Part shown: positions 1 to 9,112 of the stretch, piece after piece
Numbering within the stretch: position 1 is the first letter of the stretch
Layout: every line of letters begins with the position of its first letter
Position numbers and translations under genes: made by a program
NCBI RefSeq assembly: GCF_002848345.1
Contig: NZ_CP025429.1
Span: forward strand, 496,001 to 560,000
Length of the DNA: 64,000 bases
Direction of reading: 5' to 3'
DNA from: Chromobacterium sp. ATCC 53434
Lineage (GTDB): Bacteria > Pseudomonadota > Gammaproteobacteria > Burkholderiales > Chromobacteriaceae
The notes under the pieces: generated by a model
The model's input: the letters and a program-made list of their open reading frames with translations, nothing else
Databases searched by the model: none
What the model was told of the DNA's origin: nothing

Positions 1-563
1 TGACCGGCACCAATGGTTCCCGCACCAACAACCAGACCTGGAACCTGGGTCTGAGCTACGAGAACTCCGGCTTCTTCGGCAAGTACAACTACGAAAACTG
101 GGGCGACGCCGACCAGCTGGCCAGCACCAAGAGCTGGCACCGCCTGGAAGGCGGCTACAACGCCAACAATCTGTACGTCGCCCTGGGCTACCAGCAGGTT
201 GAAGGCTACGGCTTCGGCTCGTACTACAACAGCGTGCTCGGCGCCGTGGCGAATCTGGCAGTTCTGAATGCCGGCGCGACCCAGGCTCAGATCAACGCTG
301 CCAAGCTGAAGACCAAGGAAGCCGCGTTCACCGTTGGCTACAGCTTCGGTCCGCTGACCCCGTACTTCACCTATGCCAAGGGCTACAACGCCAGCTTGAA
401 CGGCACCGACATCAGCAACTCCGGTTACGACCAGTACCTGCTGTCGCTGAACTACGCCATGTCCAAGCGCACCAGCGTCTACACCTCCGCCGGCACCGTG
501 AAGTGGAAGGGCGGCATCTCTTCGGAGAACTCCTTCGGCCTGGGTCTGATTCACAGCTTCTGA
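1..563 (+). CDS. Gram-negative outer-membrane porin, C-terminal part
   Basis: The coding frame is open from base 3 to the stop at 561-563, giving 186 visible residues; the start lies outside the window. The sequence alternates short aromatic-rich beta strands (for example NLYVALGYQQ, AAFTVGYSFG) with polar loops and ends in LGLIHSF, with the C-terminal phenylanine that marks trimeric porins handled by the BAM machinery. This fits the Neisseria/Burkholderia type general porin family, which forms 16-stranded diffusion pores of about 350-400 residues. Substrate preference cannot be read from this fragment. An intrinsic terminator follows at once, so it is the last gene of its transcript. Confidence 0.85.
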   Translation, partial: TGTNGSRTNNQTWNLGLSYENSGFFGKYNYENWGDADQLASTKSWHRLEGGYNANNLYVALGYQQVEGYGFGSYYNSVLGAVANLAVLNAGATQAQINAAKLKTKEAAFTVGYSFGPLTPYFTYAKGYNASLNGTDISNSGYDQYLLSLNYAMSKRTSVYTSAGTVKWKGGISSENSFGLGLIHSF

Positions 564-590
564 TCGACGGACCGGATTATTCCGATCGAA

Positions 591-617
591 AAGGACTGCT
601 TCGGCAGTCCTTTTTTT
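591..617 (+). terminator. Intrinsic terminator of the porin gene
   Basis: A 9-bp perfect stem AAGGACTGC / GCAGTCCTT with a TTCG tetraloop is followed by a run of T, 28 bases after the porin stop codon. It should end the porin transcript and separate it from pilB. Between this site and pilB a TATAAT sequence lies at 714-719, a possible -10 element for pilB, but no convincing -35 is spaced from it. Confidence 0.85.
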
Positions 618-778
618 ATTGTCCGCCAGCGCCGGGCACGGTTTAAGTGGCGAAATTCCGGTCAAAACGCTTGCCGAACGGGATTTGTGTCGGATCGGCG
701 GCGGTATTTTGCATATAATATCGTCACAGCCTGTGCCTGATCGCGATTAGAAAGTTCAAAACGGGATCGATTTCGTCT

Positions 779-2485
779 ATGGAAGCTTCGGCAGGAATTT
801 CCGGCCTGGGAAGGGCCCTGGTTCAGCACAATATGCTGTTGCAGCAGGACGCCGACGCGATTCAGCGCCAGGCGACCGCGTCCCATATCAGCTTCGTCGA
901 GCAGCTGATTCTCAGCAAGAAGATGAGCGCCCGCGACGTCGCGGTCTTCGCTTCGCGCATTTTCGGCTACCCCTTGCTGGACATGGGGACGCTGGATACC
1001 GAGCAACTGCCCAAGGGCCTGGTCGACGAGGATCTGATCGGCAGCCGCCGGCTGTTGCCGCTGCTGAAGCGCGGCAACAAGCTGTATATCGGCACGTCGG
1101 ATCCGACCCAGACCTCGGCCTATCACGCGATCACCTTCAAGACCGGCCTGACGGTGGAGATCGTCGTGGTCGAGGACGACAAGCTGTCGAAAACGCTGGG
1201 GCGCTATCAGGACAATTCCACGTCGGCGCTGAAGGAGCTGGAGAACGAGGATTTCGGCGATCTGGAATTCGCCGATCCGGACGCGCAGATAGATTCCGGC
1301 CCGCAGGTCGAGGTCGACGACGCGCCGGTGGTCAAATTCATCCACAAGATGCTGCTGGACGCGATAGGCGGCGGGGCCTCCGACATCCACTTCGAGCCGT
1401 ACGAAAAGTATTACCGCATCCGCTACCGCGTCGACGGCATGTTGAAGGAGGTGGCGCAGCCGCCCTTGCTGCTGAAGGAAAAGATCGCCTCCCGCATCAA
1501 GGTGATCTCCAAGCTCGACATCTCGGAAAAACGCGTGCCGCAGGACGGCCGGATGAAGCTGGTGATTTCGAAGAGCCGGGCGATAGATTTTCGCGTCAGC
1601 ACGCTGCCGACCTTGTACGGCGAGAAGATCGTGATGCGGATACTGGATTCGTCGGCGGCGTCGCTGGACATCGAGCAGCTCGGCTTCGAGCCGGAGCAGA
1701 AGAAATTGCTGCTGAACGCGATCGCCCGGCCGTACGGCATGGTGCTGGTCACCGGGCCGACCGGCAGCGGCAAGACGGTGTCGCTGTACACCTGTCTGAG
1801 CATTTTGAACAAGTCCGACACCAATATCTCCACCGCCGAGGATCCGGTGGAAATCAATTTGCCCGGCATCAATCAGGTCAATGTCAACGAGCGGGCCGGC
1901 CTCAGCTTCGCTTCGGCGCTGAAGGCTTTTCTGCGGCAGGACCCGGACGTGATCATGGTCGGCGAGATCCGCGACTTCGAAACCGCCGACATCGCGATCA
2001 AGGCGGCGCAGACCGGCCACATGGTGTTTTCGACACTGCATACCAATAACGCGCCGGCCACGCTGACGCGGATGCTCAATATGGGGGTGGCGCCGTTCAA
2101 TATCGCCAGCTCGGTATTGTTGATCATGGCGCAGCGGTTGGCGCGCAAACTGTGCAGCCACTGCAAGCAGCCGGTGGACATTCCGGAAGAGGCGCTGCTG
2201 CGGGCCGGCTTCGCCAAGGAGCAGCTGGACGGCAGCTGGCAGGCCTATGGTCCGGTCGGCTGCGAAGAATGCCGCAACACCGGTTACAGGGGGCGTACCG
2301 GCCTGTACGAGGTGATGCCGATCAGCGACGCGATGACGCGGCTGATCATGAAGAATGGCACCGCGGTCGACATCGCCGACCTGGCGAAGGAAGAGGGCAT
2401 GGTCGATCTGCGCCACGCCGGCCTGATGAAGGTCAGGCAGGGTGTCACCTCGCTGGCGGAAATCGAGGCGGTGACCAACGACTGA
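779..2485 (+). CDS. pilB: Type IV pilus extension ATPase PilB
   Basis: A 568-residue cytoplasmic hexameric ATPase that powers pilus assembly. It has an N-terminal T2SSE-N region (about residues 40-150), then the secretion ATPase core with Walker A GPTGSGKT (about residue 327), an Asp box, and the Walker B/His box region ending in MVGEIRDFETA and STLHTN. The C-terminal zinc motif is present as CSHC and CEEC. Length matches PilB rather than the shorter GspE encoded at 16494. The neighbours pilC and pilD follow in the order typical of beta- and gammaproteobacteria. The ATG at 779 has only a weak ribosome-binding site; it fits the usual N-terminus length. Confidence 0.95.
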   Translation: MEASAGISGLGRALVQHNMLLQQDADAIQRQATASHISFVEQLILSKKMSARDVAVFASRIFGYPLLDMGTLDTEQLPKGLVDEDLIGSRRLLPLLKRGNKLYIGTSDPTQTSAYHAITFKTGLTVEIVVVEDDKLSKTLGRYQDNSTSALKELENEDFGDLEFADPDAQIDSGPQVEVDDAPVVKFIHKMLLDAIGGGASDIHFEPYEKYYRIRYRVDGMLKEVAQPPLLLKEKIASRIKVISKLDISEKRVPQDGRMKLVISKSRAIDFRVSTLPTLYGEKIVMRILDSSAASLDIEQLGFEPEQKKLLLNAIARPYGMVLVTGPTGSGKTVSLYTCLSILNKSDTNISTAEDPVEINLPGINQVNVNERAGLSFASALKAFLRQDPDVIMVGEIRDFETADIAIKAAQTGHMVFSTLHTNNAPATLTRMLNMGVAPFNIASSVLLIMAQRLARKLCSHCKQPVDIPEEALLRAGFAKEQLDGSWQAYGPVGCEECRNTGYRGRTGLYEVMPISDAMTRLIMKNGTAVDIADLAKEEGMVDLRHAGLMKVRQGVTSLAEIEAVTND

Positions 2486-2525
2486 GCCGGCGGACGGCCG
2501 GCAACGGACAGAGAAGGATGGACCG

Positions 2526-3749
2526 ATGGCGACAGCGACGGCGAAAAAGGCAAGTCCCGGTTACATCTGGGAATGGGAAGGCAAGGACAAGTCCGGCAAG
2601 ATGATACGCGGCGAGTTGCGCGCCGAGTCGGAGACGGTGGCCAAGACCCAGCTGCGGCGGCAGGGCATCAATGTGGTCAAGATCCGCAAGCGCCGCGCCG
2701 GTTTCGGCAAGCGGATCACCGAGAAGGACATCGCGCTGTTCACCCGGCAGCTGTCGACAATGATGCGCGCCGGCGTGCCCTTGCTGCAGGCTTTCGACAT
2801 CGCCGCCAAGGGCCACAGCAATCCGGCGGTGACGCGGATGCTGCTGGAGGTGCGCGCCGACGTCGAAACCGGCCTGTCGCTGGCCGAGGCCTTCCGCAAG
2901 CGGCCGCTGTACTTCGACAAGCTGTTCTGCAACATCATCGCCGCCGGCGAGACCGGCGGCGTGCTGGACACGCTGCTGGACAAGCTGGCCACCTACAAGG
3001 AAAAGGTGATGGCGATCAAGGCCAAGATCAAGTCGGCGATGATCTATCCGTCGGCCATCGTCGGCACCGCCTTCATCATCACCGCGGTCATCATGATCTA
3101 CGTGATCCCGGCGTTCAAGGACCTGTTTTCCGGCTTCGGCGCCAACCTGCCGGCGCCGACGCTGTTCGTGATCTGGCTGTCGGACCAGTTCGTCCATTTC
3201 TGGTGGCTGATCTTCGGCGTCATCTTCGGCGGCCTGTTCGCGTTTTTCTACGCCTTCAAGCGCACGCCGAAGATGCAGGAGCAGATGGATCGCATCCTGC
3301 TGAAGCTGCCGGTGATCGGCGACATCATACGCAAGGCGACCATCGCCCGCTGGGCGCGCACGCTGTCGACGCTGTTCGCCGCCGGCGTGCCGCTGGTGGA
3401 GGCGCTGGACTCGGTCGGCGGCGCCGCCGGCAATCAGGTCTACGCCGAGGCCACCCGCCGCATCCAGATGGACGTCAGCACCGGCTCCAGCCTCAACTTC
3501 TCGATGCAGCGCACCGATCTGTTCCCGAACATGGTGCTGCAGATGACCTCGATAGGCGAGGAATCGGGTTCGCTGGACCAGATGCTCGACAAAGTGGCCG
3601 ACTTTTACGAGGAAGAAGTGGATAATGCGGTGGCCGCGCTGTCCAGCCTGCTGGAGCCGGCGATCATGGTGATTCTGGGGGTATTGATCGGCGGTCTGGT
3701 GATCGCGATGTATATGCCTATCTTCAAAATGGGTCAGGTGGTGGGGTGA
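2526..3749 (+). CDS. pilC: Type IV pilus inner-membrane platform protein PilC
   Basis: 407 residues with two repeats of the T2SSF domain (about residues 70-195 and 275-395). Each repeat has the family features FTRQLSTMMRAGVPLLQAF and ARTLSTLFAAGVPLVEAL followed by hydrophobic membrane segments (about residues 170-200, 220-245 and 375-400). PilC is the polytopic platform that couples PilB to pilin insertion. It begins 41 bases after pilB behind GAGAAGGATGG and its stop overlaps the pilD start, so the three genes should be one transcript. It is a paralogue of the gspF product at 17954. Confidence 0.95.
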   Translation: MATATAKKASPGYIWEWEGKDKSGKMIRGELRAESETVAKTQLRRQGINVVKIRKRRAGFGKRITEKDIALFTRQLSTMMRAGVPLLQAFDIAAKGHSNPAVTRMLLEVRADVETGLSLAEAFRKRPLYFDKLFCNIIAAGETGGVLDTLLDKLATYKEKVMAIKAKIKSAMIYPSAIVGTAFIITAVIMIYVIPAFKDLFSGFGANLPAPTLFVIWLSDQFVHFWWLIFGVIFGGLFAFFYAFKRTPKMQEQMDRILLKLPVIGDIIRKATIARWARTLSTLFAAGVPLVEALDSVGGAAGNQVYAEATRRIQMDVSTGSSLNFSMQRTDLFPNMVLQMTSIGEESGSLDQMLDKVADFYEEEVDNAVAALSSLLEPAIMVILGVLIGGLVIAMYMPIFKMGQVVG

Positions 3750-4669
3750 TGCTGCAGGACATTTCCTGGTTGCTGGCCACGCATCCGCTGTATCTGGCGG
3801 GCGTGTCGCTATTGTTTGGCTTGATGGTGGGCAGCTTTCTGAATGTGGTGATCCACCGCTTGCCCATCATGCTGGAAACCGGTTTCCTGGCCGACAGCGT
3901 CGGCTATCTGGTAGACAACGGCCGCTTTCCCGAGCTGAGGCTGGCGGCGCAGGGGGCGGCGACCGCGCTGGAGGGCGACGGCGGCTACAATCTGTGGCGG
4001 CCGGGTTCGCACTGTCCGGCCTGCCAGGCGCCGGTCCGGCCCTGGCACAATGTGCCCTTGCTGAGCTTTCTGCTGCTGCGCGGCCGCTGCGGCAGTTGCG
4101 GCGTCCGCATCAGCCGGCGCTACCCGCTGGTGGAACTGCTGTGCGGCGCGATGTTCGGCTTCCTGGCCTGGCGCTTCGGCTGGGGCTGGCCGCTGGCCGG
4201 CGCGATGCTGCTGTCGGCGACGCTGCTGGCCTTGAGCTTCATCGACCTGGACACCCAGTTGCTGCCGGACAGCGTGACGCTGCCGCTGTTGTGGGCCGGG
4301 CTGCTGTTCAATCTTTATACCGGCCTGGTGCCGCTGTCGTCGGCTGTGCTGGGCGCGGTTTGCGGCTATCTGGCGTTGTGGCTGGTGTTTCACGTTTTCA
4401 AGCTGGCCACCGGCAAGGACGGGATGGGGCAGGGCGATTTCAAGCTGCTGGCGGCGCTGGGCGCCTGGCTGGGCTGGAGCATGCTGCCGCTGGTGATCCT
4501 GCTGTCGTCGCTGGTCGGCGCGGTCGCAGGCTTGTCGCTGATGGCGCTGTCCAGGCTGAGCCGCGGACAGGAAATCCCGTTCGGTCCGTATCTGGCGATG
4601 GCCGGATGGATCGCGCTGGTCTGGGGGCCGCAACTGGTGGATGGGTATCTGGCATGGCTGTCCCGGTAG
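3749..4669 (+). CDS. pilD: Prepilin peptidase / N-methyltransferase PilD
   Basis: About 306 residues, polytopic membrane aspartic protease. The N-terminal cytoplasmic domain carries the paired cysteines CPAC and CGSC (about residues 88-116) that bind zinc in methylating members. The two catalytic aspartates are in IDLDTQLLPD and GMGQGDFK (the GxGD motif). It cleaves and N-methylates type IV prepilins, and probably the GspG-K pseudopilins encoded at 19255-22140, because no gspO lies in the gsp operon. The start is either GTG 3746 or ATG 3749; both overlap the pilC stop and I chose the ATG. Its 3' end overlaps coaE by 16 bases. Confidence 0.95.
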   Translation: MLQDISWLLATHPLYLAGVSLLFGLMVGSFLNVVIHRLPIMLETGFLADSVGYLVDNGRFPELRLAAQGAATALEGDGGYNLWRPGSHCPACQAPVRPWHNVPLLSFLLLRGRCGSCGVRISRRYPLVELLCGAMFGFLAWRFGWGWPLAGAMLLSATLLALSFIDLDTQLLPDSVTLPLLWAGLLFNLYTGLVPLSSAVLGAVCGYLALWLVFHVFKLATGKDGMGQGDFKLLAALGAWLGWSMLPLVILLSSLVGAVAGLSLMALSRLSRGQEIPFGPYLAMAGWIALVWGPQLVDGYLAWLSR

Positions 4670-5268
4670 TCGGATTGACCGGCGGCATCGGCTCCGGCAA
4701 GAGCGCCGCCGCCGACCGCTTCGCCGAGCTGGGCGCCGAGGTGGTCGACACCGACCGCATCGCCCATCAGCTGACCGGGCCTGGCGGGGCGGCGATGGGC
4801 GCCATCGTCGACGCCTTCGGCGCCGGAGTGGCGACCGCCGACGGCGCGCTGGACCGGGCGGCGATGCGGCGGCTGGTATTCGCCGATCCGGGACTGCGCG
4901 CGCGGCTGGAGTCCATCCTGCATCCGGCCATCCATGCGGAAAGCGTGCGCAGGCTGCAGGCGGCGCGCGGCGATTACGCTATTCTAGTGGTGCCGCTGCT
5001 GTTCGAGAGCGATCGCTACGCGCCGTTGTTGGCGCGCAGCCTGGTGATCGATTGCAGCGAGGCGGTGCAGCGGGAACGGGTGATGCTGCGCAGCGGTCTG
5101 AGCGAGAACGAGGTGCGCGCCATCATGGCCGCGCAGTTGCCGCGGGAAGAGCGGCTGCGTCGTGCCGACGATGTCATCGACAATAGCGGCGGCATGGCAG
5201 AATTGAGACTTCAAGTTGATGCCAAACACGGTTATTATCTGGCAAATCTTGTCAATGCATTGTTATAA
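4654..5268 (+). CDS. coaE: Dephospho-CoA kinase
   Basis: 204 residues. CoaE carries out the last step of coenzyme A synthesis, phosphorylating the 3'-hydroxyl of dephospho-CoA with ATP. The N-terminus VGLTGGIGSGKS contains the P-loop, followed by the D-T-D-R-I-A-H segment, and VPLLFES matches the CoA-binding region of the family. The ATG at 4654 lies inside the pilD 3' end and gives the usual N-terminus a few residues ahead of the P-loop. Position after pilD is conserved in many proteobacteria. Confidence 0.95.
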   Translation: MAVPVVGLTGGIGSGKSAAADRFAELGAEVVDTDRIAHQLTGPGGAAMGAIVDAFGAGVATADGALDRAAMRRLVFADPGLRARLESILHPAIHAESVRRLQAARGDYAILVVPLLFESDRYAPLLARSLVIDCSEAVQRERVMLRSGLSENEVRAIMAAQLPREERLRRADDVIDNSGGMAELRLQVDAKHGYYLANLVNALL

Positions 5269-5304
5269 GGCTTGCTGCAAGCCGTGGAGAAGGGCAGATC
5301 TGCT

Positions 5305-6063
5305 GTGATCAGTTTCGAATTCCCTGTCACCGAGCGCACTCGCATTCTGCTTCGCCTGGAGTATCTGTACGGGCGGCTGGCCTACTTCGTCGGCAAGGAG
5401 CACGCCTATGACCACCATGCCGCGCTGCTGGTGCTGTTCGAGTTGATGGAAACGGCGTCGCGCGCCGACCTGAAGGCCGATCTGCTGCAGGAGCTGGAAC
5501 GGCAGAAACAGATGCTGGAAGCGCTGCGCGAGAACCCGAACGTCGCCGAAGAGACGCTGGAGGGCGTGCTGGAGGAGATGGAGCGCGCCTCGGGCAAGCT
5601 GTTGGCGTTGACCGGCAAGTACGGGCAGAACCTGCGCGAGAACGAGTGGCTGATGGCGATCAAGCAGCGCGCCGGCATTCCCGGCGGCACCTGCCAGTTC
5701 GACCTGCCGTCCTACCATCTGTGGCAGCAGCGCTCGGCCGAGGTCAGGCGCCAGGACCTGCTGCGCTGGGCCGCCCCGCTGATGCCGACCGCCGAGGCGT
5801 CCAACATCCTGCTGAGGCTGCTGCGCGACGGCGGCAAGACCCACCATTACGTGGCGCGCCGCGGCGCCTTCCAGCAAATGTCCGGCGGCAAGGTGGTGCA
5901 ACTGATCCGCGTCGCCTACGACGACAATCTGGAATTGCTGCCGGAGCTGTCCGCCAACAAGTACGCGCTCAACATCCGCTTCATCGGCGCCGTGACCGGC
6001 GAGGCCCGTCCGCGCCAGGCCGAGCACGATGTCGAGTTCTATCTGACCAACTGTAAATTCTGA
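5305..6063 (+). CDS. zapD: Cell division protein ZapD
   Basis: 252 residues from the GTG at 5305. ZapD (formerly YacF, DUF1342) binds the C-terminus of FtsZ and bundles filaments at the septal ring. It matches the family through the N-terminal FEFPVTERTRILLRLEYLY stretch, the helical middle, and the C-terminal beta-rich region RFIGAVTGEARPRQAEHDVEFYLTNC. The GTG was preferred over a TTG at 5272 because GAGAAGGG precedes it and the encoded N-terminus then lines up with known ZapD proteins. It lies between coaE and yacG as in enterics and Neisseriales. Confidence 0.9.
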   Translation: MISFEFPVTERTRILLRLEYLYGRLAYFVGKEHAYDHHAALLVLFELMETASRADLKADLLQELERQKQMLEALRENPNVAEETLEGVLEEMERASGKLLALTGKYGQNLRENEWLMAIKQRAGIPGGTCQFDLPSYHLWQQRSAEVRRQDLLRWAAPLMPTAEASNILLRLLRDGGKTHHYVARRGAFQQMSGGKVVQLIRVAYDDNLELLPELSANKYALNIRFIGAVTGEARPRQAEHDVEFYLTNCKF

Positions 6064-6066
6064 TCC

Positions 6067-6258
6067 ATGTCCGAGTCCGTCCGCATTGTCGCCTGTCCGA
6101 CCTGCCGCGCCGAAGTGCGCTGGGAGCCGCAAAGCCGCTACCGTCCATTCTGCAGCGAGCGCTGCCGCCTGATCGACCTGGGACAGTGGGCCAGCGAGAG
6201 CTACCGGGTGCCGGCCGCCGAGGAGTCGCCGCCGGGCGACGAGCCGTCGCAGCACTGA
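6067..6258 (+). CDS. yacG: DNA gyrase inhibitor / zinc protein YacG
   Basis: 63 residues. The zinc ribbon is formed by CPTC near residue 10 and CSERC near residue 29, followed by the conserved [15 protein letters not shown]. In E. coli YacG binds GyrB and blocks gyrase supercoiling. It starts 3 bases after the zapD stop and is followed by a terminator, so it closes the pilB-to-yacG transcript. Confidence 0.95.
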   Translation: MSESVRIVACPTCRAEVRWEPQSRYRPFCSERCRLIDLGQWASESYRVPAAEESPPGDEPSQH

Positions 6259-6263
6259 GCATG

Positions 6264-6293
6264 AAAAAACCGCCGGGCGACCGGCGGTTTTTG
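6264..6293. terminator. Bidirectional terminator between yacG and amiC
   Basis: The sequence has AAAAAACCGCCG on one side and CGGCGGTTTTT on the other with a short loop, giving A and T tracts on both flanks. It sits between the convergent yacG and amiC and can end transcription from either side. Confidence 0.85.
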
Positions 6294-6313
6294 CTTGGCG
6301 AAGACCGATCGAT

Positions 6314-7555
6314 CTAGACGCGCGCGGCCAGCGCGGCGCCCGAGGCGAAGTAGCGCTTGACGCCGCTGAAGATGGCGTTGGCCATTTGCTGCTGGAATTC
6401 GGCGGTGATCAGCCGCTGTTCCTCGTCCGGATTGGAGATGAAGGCGGTCTCCACCAGGATGGACGGGATGTCCGGCGCCTTCAGCACGGCGAAGCCGGCC
6501 TGCTCGACCGCGTTCTTGTGCAGCTTGTTCAGGCCGCCCAGCTGGCCGAGCACCGTCTTGCCGAGCTTCAGGCTGTCGTTGATGGTGGCGGTCTGGGTCA
6601 GGTCCAGCAGCGTGTGCGCCAGATACTTGTCCTTGCTGCCTATCTTGACGCCGCCGACCAGGTCGGAGTTGTTCTCGGTCTGCGCCAGCGCCTTGGCGAA
6701 GGCGCTGGTCGCGCCCTTTTCGGACAGCGCGAACACCGAGGAGCCGCGCGCGGCGCGGTTGGGCGCGGCGTCGGCGTGTATCGAGACGAACAGATCGGCA
6801 TTCAGCTTGCGCGCCTTGGCCACCCGAACGCCCAGCGGGATGAACACGTCGTCGCTGCGCGTCATGTAGGCGCGCATATTCGGCTCGGCGTCTATCAGCT
6901 GCTTCAACTGATGCCCTATCTTCAGCACCACGTCCTTCTCGCGATTGCCCTGCATGCCGATGGCGCCCGGGTCCTCGCCGCCGTGGCCGGGGTCCAGCAT
7001 CACGATGATCGGGCGATCGGCGTTCTTGGCCTTGGGCTTGACCTGGGCCGGCGGTTGTTCGAGCTTGCCCTTGTTGTAGTCCTGCAAGAGCGCCAGCAGC
7101 GGATCGTCGTGCTGGCCGCTGGCCGGATACAGGTCCACAACCAGTCTATTCTTGTATTCTGCCACCGGCGCCAGCGTGAAGGCCTGCGGCTTGACGTCGG
7201 TCTTCAGTTCCAGCACCAGCCGCACGGTGTCCGGGTCGAACTGGCCGGCGCGGGCGGTGGCGATATACGGGTCGGCGGCGGCGATCTGGCCGCTGATGTC
7301 CTTCAGCACGCCGTTCAGCTGCACGCCGGACAAGTCGATCACCAGCCGGTTCGGATTGGCCAGCGTGAACTGCTTGTACTGGATCGGCTCGCCGGATTCC
7401 AGCGTGATGCGGGTATAGGTGGACGAAGGCCAGACGCGCAGGGCGACGATCTGGCTGCCTGCCGCCAGGCCGGTGCGGCTGACGGCGAGCAGGAAGGTGG
7501 CGGCGGCCGCGCCTAGCAGCGCGCGGCGGGTCGGGTCGAAAGTCGAAGCAGGCAT
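6314..7555 (-). CDS. amiC: N-acetylmuramoyl-L-alanine amidase AmiC, exported by Tat
   Basis: 413 residues from the ATG at 7555. The N-terminus has a twin-arginine signal ([19 protein letters not shown]). Next comes an AMIN domain (about residues 35-150) that directs the enzyme to the septum. The C-terminal Amidase_3 domain has zinc ligands in [11 protein letters not shown], the Glu in [11 protein letters not shown], the SIHADAAPN His and a terminal catalytic Glu in [11 protein letters not shown]. It splits septal peptidoglycan stems from glycan during daughter separation. Its start lies inside the tsaE 3' end (43-base overlap), which suggests translational coupling. Confidence 0.93.
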   Translation of the reverse strand: MPASTFDPTRRALLGAAAATFLLAVSRTGLAAGSQIVALRVWPSSTYTRITLESGEPIQYKQFTLANPNRLVIDLSGVQLNGVLKDISGQIAAADPYIATARAGQFDPDTVRLVLELKTDVKPQAFTLAPVAEYKNRLVVDLYPASGQHDDPLLALLQDYNKGKLEQPPAQVKPKAKNADRPIIVMLDPGHGGEDPGAIGMQGNREKDVVLKIGHQLKQLIDAEPNMRAYMTRSDDVFIPLGVRVAKARKLNADLFVSIHADAAPNRAARGSSVFALSEKGATSAFAKALAQTENNSDLVGGVKIGSKDKYLAHTLLDLTQTATINDSLKLGKTVLGQLGGLNKLHKNAVEQAGFAVLKAPDIPSILVETAFISNPDEEQRLITAEFQQQMANAIFSGVKRYFASGAALAARV

Positions 7556-8007
7556 GACTGTCCGGTTTGGGTCTGAGCGTGAAAGTGATAAGTGCGACCG
7601 TCGCCGGCGACGGCGAGTTCCAGCACGATGTCGGCCATCGGCAGCAGGCCGTCGGCCTTGTCGGGCCATTCCACCAGGCACAGGCTGGCGTCGCCGAAAT
7701 ATTCGCTGAAGCCGGCATCGTTCCATTCTTCCGGATCGGCGAAACGGTACAGGTCAAAATGGTGGACACTATATTCCGGCAGCGGGTAGCTTTCCACCAG
7801 CGTGTAGGTGGGGCTCTTCACCTTGCCGCGGTGGCCGAGCGCCGCCAGCAGGCCGCGGGTGAACGTGGTCTTGCCGGCGCCGAGGTCGCCGAGCAGATGG
7901 ACGGTCAGGCCCGGCCGCGCGGCGGCGGCGAAGGCCGCGCCCAGCGCCAGGGTCGCGCTCTCGTCGGGCAGGCTGCCGCTGTGAACGCTGGTATCATCCG
8001 TCGCCAT
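7513..8007 (-). CDS. tsaE: tRNA threonylcarbamoyladenosine ATPase TsaE
   Basis: 164 residues. The P-loop is [13 protein letters not shown] (about residue 42), with KSPTYTLVE and HHFDLYR following, all typical of TsaE (YjeE). It works with TsaB and TsaD to make t6A37 on ANN-decoding tRNAs. The start codon at 8007 overlaps the start codon of divergent queG by two bases. The C-terminal tail overlaps amiC; tsaE-amiC adjacency is common in proteobacteria. Confidence 0.95.
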   Translation of the reverse strand: MATDDTSVHSGSLPDESATLALGAAFAAAARPGLTVHLLGDLGAGKTTFTRGLLAALGHRGKVKSPTYTLVESYPLPEYSVHHFDLYRFADPEEWNDAGFSEYFGDASLCLVEWPDKADGLLPMADIVLELAVAGDGRTYHFHAQTQTGQSCLLRLSTRPAARC

Positions 8008-9082
8008 GAATGAGACTCCTCCTCAAAAACCGGATTATCCCGAATTGTCGCGCCAAATCAAAGCCTGGGCGCGAGAAGCCGGTTTCGCCGACGCGCGCAT
8101 CGGCCGCGCGGCGCTGCCGCCTGAGGCGGAACAGCGGCTGCAAGCCTGGCTGGCCGCCGGCCACCACGGCGAGATGGACTATATGGCGCGCCACGGCGCG
8201 CTGCGCGTCCGTCCGTCCGAACTGGTGCCGGGCACGCTGTCTGTGATCTCGTTGCGGATGAACTACTGGCCGGCGTCAACGCCGGCCGAGCGGGTGCTGG
8301 CCGACCCGTCGCGGGCCTATCTGTCGCGCTACGCGCTGGGGCGCGACTACCACAAAGTGCTGCGCAACCGACTGCAGAGGCTGGCCGAACGCATCGAATC
8401 CGCGGTCGGGCCGTTCGGCTACCGGGTGTTCACCGACAGCGCGCCGCTGGCCGAGGTGGCGCTGGCGTCGCAGGCCGGCCTGGGCTGGCGCGGCAAGCAT
8501 ACGCTGCTGCTGACCCGCGGCCAGGGCTCGCTGTTCTTTCTCGGAGAAATCCTGACCGACCTGCCGCTGCCCCCCGACGACGCCGAGGACGGCCACTGCG
8601 GTCGTTGCCGTAAATGCCTGGACGTCTGTCCGACCGGGGCCATCATCGAGCCGTATACCGTCGACGCGCGGCGCTGCATTTCCTATCTGACTATAGAATT
8701 GAAGGGGCCGATTCCACAGCCGCTGCGGCCGCTGATCGGCAACCGGGTCTACGGTTGCGACGACTGCCAGCTGTTCTGTCCGTGGAACCGCTTCGCCGTC
8801 GAGACCGGCGAGACCGACTTTGCGGTACGTCATGGTCTCGACGACGTCAGCCTGGTACAACTGTTCGGCTGGAGCGCCGACGAATTCCGCGAACGGATGG
8901 CCGGCAGCCCGATCTACCGCATCGGCTACCACAAATGGCTGTCCAATCTGGCGGTCGGGCTCGGCAACGCGCCGACGTCGGCCGAGGTGGTGGCGGCGCT
9001 TTGCGCGCGGCTCGATTTTCCCGACGAACTGGTGGCCGAGCCGGTGCGCTGGGCGCTGGCGCGGCACGGCGTGTCCTGTTGA
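8006..9082 (+). CDS. queG: Epoxyqueuosine reductase QueG
   Basis: 358 residues. This cobalamin- and 2[4Fe-4S]-dependent enzyme makes queuosine in tRNA from epoxyqueuosine. Evidence is the cluster motif CGRCRKCLDVCPTGAI (about residue 195) and the second half CDDCQLFCPWN (about residue 250), with the N-terminal DUF1730 region upstream (HGEMDYM). It lacks the C-terminal HEAT repeats of longer homologues. The ATG at 8006 shares AT with the reverse-strand start of tsaE. Confidence 0.95.
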   Translation: MNETPPQKPDYPELSRQIKAWAREAGFADARIGRAALPPEAEQRLQAWLAAGHHGEMDYMARHGALRVRPSELVPGTLSVISLRMNYWPASTPAERVLADPSRAYLSRYALGRDYHKVLRNRLQRLAERIESAVGPFGYRVFTDSAPLAEVALASQAGLGWRGKHTLLLTRGQGSLFFLGEILTDLPLPPDDAEDGHCGRCRKCLDVCPTGAIIEPYTVDARRCISYLTIELKGPIPQPLRPLIGNRVYGCDDCQLFCPWNRFAVETGETDFAVRHGLDDVSLVQLFGWSADEFRERMAGSPIYRIGYHKWLSNLAVGLGNAPTSAEVVAALCARLDFPDELVAEPVRWALARHGVSC

Positions 9083-9112
9083 TTCAGCGGCGGGATCGCG
9101 TGTTCGCCGGAC

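Noticed and set aside
662..2416. Minus-strand frame across pilB
   Set aside because: Antisense of a gene with complete ATPase motifs; composition is antisense-like.
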